A stretch of DNA of 10,632 bases from positions 1 to 10,632 of the forward strand of contig JABIZW010000216.1 of the NCBI GenBank assembly GCA_018666295.1. Direction: 5' to 3'. Shown piece by piece: positions 7,482-10,632 of this stretch. A program made the position numbers and the translations under genes. Positions within the stretch are counted from its first letter, which is position 1. Each line of letters begins with the position of its first letter. The notes below the pieces were generated by a model that was not told the origin of the DNA, did not search any database, and worked only from the letters and a program-made list of their open reading frames with translations. Origin of the DNA: Halieaceae bacterium (GTDB lineage Bacteria > Pseudomonadota > Gammaproteobacteria > Pseudomonadales > Halieaceae).

Positions 7482-7499
7482 GCGTCGCTGAAAAGACGC
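7482..7499. terminator. Small hairpin between convergent genes, possible weak terminator
   Basis: GCGTC (7482-7486) and GACGC (7495-7499) can pair around an eight-base loop. The hairpin sits between the convergent stops of the serine hydrolase and VOC genes and touches the VOC stop codon. There is no T-run on either side, so intrinsic termination would be weak; it may only be a chance stem. Confidence 0.22.
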
Positions 7500-8257
7500 T
7501 AGTTGCCGCCCAAAATAAGTGTGGGCACGCCGTGCGTTTTGTCGCGTACGGTGCACACACGCGTGCCTGGCTTACGTCCCGCTTTGACAGGCGACACATT
7601 AAATCCACGCGCACTGAGCAACCCGTGCGTTTCGTCAATGTCGAGTGTTCTCCAGCTCAGGCCGAAGAATCGATCCTGCTCCACTGGCAAAGGCTTGGAT
7701 AAGGGTTGATACACTTCAACAATGAGGTCCCCGCAACGAAAAAACATCAGACGTGAATCCCAGTCTGGGTTCGTCAAATCAAGACGCATGTCGAGTTGAA
7801 GTCGCCCGCTGAGCAATGCAGCCGTGTAATCACCGTCACCGCTGGCAATCACTGCATGATCAAGCCCAGTAATTAGGGATTTTGGGGCTTCGCTCAATAC
7901 CGTACTGTCCGTAGCGGCTGTCACTGCTAAGCGGATACCGCGAGTGGTGTCGGACGAGAGACTCAAAAATTCGTCGTCTGACTCGGCCTCGATCACCGAA
8001 ATACCCATGCTCTTGAGTCGTCGCTTTGCAGCCGCCAAGTCGTCGCTCTGAAAAGCCATTTGCTTGAGTCCCTGCCGACCGCCTGTCGTCACCAGCCGCA
8101 GACGTATATTGGTCAGTTGAAAACAGGCGCTGTCGTCTCCTCGAAATTGCTCTAAGACCGCAGCCACGCCCGTTAGGGCCTCATAATCGTGCACCGCCGC
8201 CGCCAAATCATTCACCTCGACAACAACGGCGTCCAGCCTAGAAATCATTCGTGACAT
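7499..8257 (-). CDS. VOC-superfamily (glyoxalase/dioxygenase fold) protein, two modules
   Basis: The 252-residue cytoplasmic protein contains two beta-alpha-beta3 modules of the vicinal oxygen chelate fold. Module one begins SRLDAVVVEVNDLAAAVHDY; module two begins near residue 131 with GLDHAVIAS. The second has candidate metal ligands His134 and Glu181 (LIVEVYQ). The first has Ala where module starts often carry His (LDA, not LDH), so it may be structural only. The closing part (FFGLSWRTLDID, then ARGFNVSP and GTRVCTVRD) follows a usual VOC ending. VOC enzymes include glyoxalases, ring-cleaving dioxygenases and epimerases; the reaction here cannot be named. The start ATG 8257-8255 has no strong ribosome site; a second ATG lies three codons in. 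It follows dinB after 81 bases on the same strand, so it may be in the same transcript. Confidence 0.85.
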   Translation of the reverse strand: MSRMISRLDAVVVEVNDLAAAVHDYEALTGVAAVLEQFRGDDSACFQLTNIRLRLVTTGGRQGLKQMAFQSDDLAAAKRRLKSMGISVIEAESDDEFLSLSSDTTRGIRLAVTAATDSTVLSEAPKSLITGLDHAVIASGDGDYTAALLSGRLQLDMRLDLTNPDWDSRLMFFRCGDLIVEVYQPLSKPLPVEQDRFFGLSWRTLDIDETHGLLSARGFNVSPVKAGRKPGTRVCTVRDKTHGVPTLILGGN

Positions 8258-8338
8258 GCGTCAAACCCCACGCGTTAAAAAGTACCTGAGAAGACGTTAA
8301 GGATACGCGGGTGTCGAACGAACCCCAAGCGTGGTGTA
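8258..8338. other. Short gap between dinB and the VOC gene with an imperfect direct repeat
   Basis: The 81 bases contain AACCCCACGCG at 8264-8274 and AACCCCAAGCG at 8321-8331, identical at ten of eleven positions and 57 bases apart. CCACGC (8268-8273) and GCGTGG (8329-8334) are also reverse complements. No clear promoter or terminator with a T-run is seen. Confidence 0.35.
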
Positions 8339-9409
8339 CTAGTCTGAGTCGCTTTGCTCAAAGGGTAGCCGTCCTGACGCGTGCTCCCAGCCGTCTTGAA
8401 GTCGGACCCCAATACCAATCAGTCGGACCGGCATCTCACGTCGATCCCAACCTTGTTTCAGGAGCTGCTTATAGTCTGACTGCACAGCGGTAGTGCCTAC
8501 GCGCTCGACGGTCGTGCTACTGAAATCTGAGAACTTCACTTTTACAAACGCCTTATGAATACTGTCAACAGCATTTGCCGCAGCAATGCGTTCTAAAAGC
8601 TGCACGAACAGTGTATCGACGACGGGCTCCCACACCGAGGGGCCGGCCAAATCCTCACTAAACGTGGTCTCAACGCTGATCGACTTGCGGGTGCGACTGG
8701 GTTGGACTGGCCGCTCATCGTTACCACGGGCGCGCTCATGAAGCACGACGCCGAACTTTCCAAACCGGCGGATAAGCTCGTGAAGCTCCCAGTCGCGAAT
8801 GTCGTTGCACGTCTTCAATCCGTAGCGATGCATTTTTTGCGCTGTCACCGCACCGACGCCTGGAATTTTCTGAACCGGAAGCGCCTTTACAAACAAATCC
8901 ACCTGCTCGGGGGTCACGACGGTCAAGCCGTTGGGCTTTTGCCAGTCCGAGGCTACTTTCGCAATAAACTTATTAACTGAGACACCGGCAGACACTGTAA
9001 TGTCCAGCTCATCTTCAACCTTGGCACGAATTTCTTTGGCAATTCGCGTTGCAGTCACGTGCGCGCCACTCGACTCGGTTACATCTAAGTAGGCCTCGTC
9101 GAGAGAGAGCGGCTCAATCATGTCGGTGTATTCCTCAAAAATCGTACGCATGGCGCGAGACGCGTCTCGATATTTGTTGAACTGTGGCGGGACTACGGTG
9201 AGGTGCGGGCACAAGCGCATCGCGTGGGCCGTCGACATGGCAGACCTGACGCCATAACGCCTCGCGTCGTAATTGGCCGTCGTGAGGACACCCCGTCGGT
9301 CTGCACTGCCACCAACGGCCATTGGGATGCCACGGAGCGCCGGGTCGTCGCGCATTTCAATCGCAGCGTAAAAACAGTCGGCGTCAATGTGAATAATCTT
9401 TCGCGGCAT
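8339..9409 (-). CDS. dinB: DNA polymerase IV (Y-family translesion polymerase)
   Basis: The 356-residue product aligns with E. coli DinB from end to end. It opens KIIHIDADCFYAAIEMRDDP, with Asp9 as a catalytic metal ligand and Tyr14 at the steric-gate position, where E. coli has Phe13. The fingers contain RRGVLTTANYDARRYGVRSAM. LSLDEAYLDV carries Asp104 and Glu105 of the active site. The thumb has the helix-hairpin-helix KIPGVGAVTAQKM, and the little finger follows RKSISVETTF. The C-terminal GRLPFEQ could be a degenerate clamp-binding peptide. Pol IV extends primers past N2-guanine lesions and works with the beta clamp. The start ATG 9409-9407 has a modest GGTGAG about ten bases upstream. It follows the synthetase stop by 47 bases and no CTG-N10-CAG LexA box is visible in that gap, so expression probably relies on the upstream gene or a distant promoter. 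Confidence 0.97.
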   Translation of the reverse strand: MPRKIIHIDADCFYAAIEMRDDPALRGIPMAVGGSADRRGVLTTANYDARRYGVRSAMSTAHAMRLCPHLTVVPPQFNKYRDASRAMRTIFEEYTDMIEPLSLDEAYLDVTESSGAHVTATRIAKEIRAKVEDELDITVSAGVSVNKFIAKVASDWQKPNGLTVVTPEQVDLFVKALPVQKIPGVGAVTAQKMHRYGLKTCNDIRDWELHELIRRFGKFGVVLHERARGNDERPVQPSRTRKSISVETTFSEDLAGPSVWEPVVDTLFVQLLERIAAANAVDSIHKAFVKVKFSDFSSTTVERVGTTAVQSDYKQLLKQGWDRREMPVRLIGIGVRLQDGWEHASGRLPFEQSDSD

Positions 9410-9456
9410 CGATCGCTATCTCACCGGCGAAACGAACGGGCTCGACACAACCGGTC

Positions 9457-10632
9457 CTAAAACCATGCTCTCAAGGCGGGCTTCGTCACCTTGCCGAGGG
9501 CATTTCTGGGTAAAGCGTCAGTCACAACCCACTTGCGAGGCACTTTATACCCCGACATTTTCTCGCGCGAGAATGCGATGAGTGCTGCCTCTTCCGTGGG
9601 TGCGTCTAAAACGATAGCCGCGGCAACAATCTCACCCCATTCATCGTCTGGAACACCAATCACGGCAACTTCGATTACGCTGGGGTGTTCGAGCAAGGTG
9701 GCTTCAATTTCTAAAGCGGACAACTTATATCCCCCCGACTTAATAATGTCGATCGAGGCGCGCCCGAGGATACGATAGGCACCGTCCTCAAGTACTGCAA
9801 TATCACCGGTCAAGAACCAGCCTTCAGAAAAAGCGGCTCGCGTGGCCTCGGGATCACCCCAATACTCTCGAAAAACAGTCGGACTTCTTACCGCAAGCTC
9901 CCCGGGAGTGGCCGGATCCATCACCTCAGCGCCTGACTCATCGACTCGCTTAACCATAACCCCGGGCAGAGGCTGACCCACATGCCCCGGCCGACGCTCG
10001 CCTGTGTATGGATTAGACAGCGCCATACCCAGCTCTGTCATTCCGTAGCGCTCTAAAAATCGCTGTGACGTCAGTGCTTCCCAGGCTTCGAATAAAGAGA
10101 CGGGGCACGCCGCCGAGCCCGACACCGTTAGCCGCATATTCGCAAAACCCTCTGTAATCCGATCGCACTCGGTATCTGACACTGTCTTCAAGTAGGCAAT
10201 GAGTTTCACATAAATCGTTGGAACCGCCATGAACACCGAGAATCGGTCTTCAGCGACCGCACGCGATACGCACTCTGGATCAAAGCGTGCATAGAGGTGC
10301 ACAGTCGCACCTCGCCATAGTGCACACAGAAGAATGTTGACGATGCCGTGCACATGATGGAGCGGCAGAAAAAGCGGGATGGCATCGTCCTCAAGCCAAC
10401 CCCAGGCCGCGATGAGCGAGGTCACCATCGCAGAGATACTGGCGACCGTGTGGACAACGCCTTTTGGCTTTCCTGTCGTACCGCTGGTGAAGACAACAAG
10501 CGCGCCCTGCTCTGACCTGATGGGCCAGGCATCCGGTGCAACTGCGCTTGGAAGTGCGTCAATCGCAAGTTGCGTAATCGCGAGCCCAGCGCAAACATCA
10601 TTGAGCGCTTCAGATCGGAGGGTATCGGGCAA
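9457..10632 (-). CDS. Malonyl-CoA synthetase-like acyl-CoA ligase (ACSF3/MatB type), N-terminus missing
   Basis: The last 392 codons of an AMP-forming acyl-CoA synthetase; the start lies beyond the right edge, and about 100 or more residues are missing. The adenylate-forming motifs are present in order: VFTSGTTGKPKG (phosphate loop), LPLHHVHGIVN, RYGMTELGMALS, GWFLTGD, GRASIDIIKSGGYK and the C-terminal PRNALGKVTK with the catalytic lysine. Several stretches match my recollection of human ACSF3 closely, for example VFMAVPTIY, VSGSAA, LERYGMTE and PSVFREYW. ACSF3 and bacterial MatB make malonyl-CoA or methylmalonyl-CoA from the free acid, ATP and CoA; the HVHG histidine and the RYGMTE arginine belong to the dicarboxylate-binding type. 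The protein is expected to be cytoplasmic. The exact substrate is inferred, and other short or medium acids cannot be excluded. The dinB start follows 47 bases after the stop. Confidence 0.9.
   Translation of the reverse strand: MPDTLRSEALNDVCAGLAITQLAIDALPSAVAPDAWPIRSEQGALVVFTSGTTGKPKGVVHTVASISAMVTSLIAAWGWLEDDAIPLFLPLHHVHGIVNILLCALWRGATVHLYARFDPECVSRAVAEDRFSVFMAVPTIYVKLIAYLKTVSDTECDRITEGFANMRLTVSGSAACPVSLFEAWEALTSQRFLERYGMTELGMALSNPYTGERRPGHVGQPLPGVMVKRVDESGAEVMDPATPGELAVRSPTVFREYWGDPEATRAAFSEGWFLTGDIAVLEDGAYRILGRASIDIIKSGGYKLSALEIEATLLEHPSVIEVAVIGVPDDEWGEIVAAAIVLDAPTEEAALIAFSREKMSGYKVPRKWVVTDALPRNALGKVTKPALRAWF

Noticed and set aside
7499..8257. Reading the VOC protein as methylmalonyl-CoA epimerase because of the nearby malonyl-CoA synthetase
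   Set aside because: Epimerases are single-unit proteins of about 150 residues; this one is 252 residues with two modules and lacks their motifs as I know them.
1..10632. CRISPR array, tRNA or rRNA gene, insertion sequence or phage cassette
   Set aside because: No regularly spaced repeats, cloverleaf-like segments, transposase motifs or terminal inverted repeats were seen on reading both strands.

Overview
The window reads as ordinary chromosomal DNA of an aerobic, heterotrophic, probably marine gammaproteobacterium. Signs are a TonB-dependent receptor, several exported hydrolases, a lipoprotein, moderately high G+C and proteobacterial protein families. The Halieaceae (OM60/NOR5 group) would fit, but that is recollection of family style, not something proven here.

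Layout. Positions 1-873 (minus) hold the first 291 codons of a TonB-dependent outer-membrane receptor cut by the left edge. A 291-base leader region with an inverted repeat lies behind it. Positions 1165-1437 (minus) hold a 90-residue ACT-domain piece that looks like the decayed C-terminal half of a larger protein. At 1693-3609 (plus) is a membrane-anchored DUF3604 (PHP-like) metalloenzyme candidate; its 3' end overlaps by 14 bases the convergent gene of a small lipoprotein (3596-3949, minus). The lipoprotein gene is divergent from an exported S9-family serine peptidase (4144-6216, plus), followed in the same direction by an exported beta-lactamase-fold serine hydrolase (6288-7472). The right third is a minus-strand run: an ACSF3/MatB-type malonyl-CoA synthetase cut by the right edge (9457-10632), DNA polymerase IV (8339-9409) and a two-module VOC-fold protein (7499-8257).

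How it may work together. The left and middle parts are mostly envelope proteins (receptor, anchored metalloenzyme, lipoprotein, two exported serine hydrolases), which suggests uptake and breakdown of peptides or other organic nutrients. The substrate cannot be read from the sequence. The right part is cytoplasmic: carboxylic acid activation and translesion DNA synthesis in one probable transcript, with an unassigned VOC protein 81 bases further on.

I found no RNA gene, CRISPR array, insertion sequence, phage gene or clear multi-gene novel system. The observations most worth checking are the decaying ACT gene, the placement of dinB without a visible SOS box behind a malonyl-CoA synthetase, and the overlapping convergent DUF3604/lipoprotein pair.
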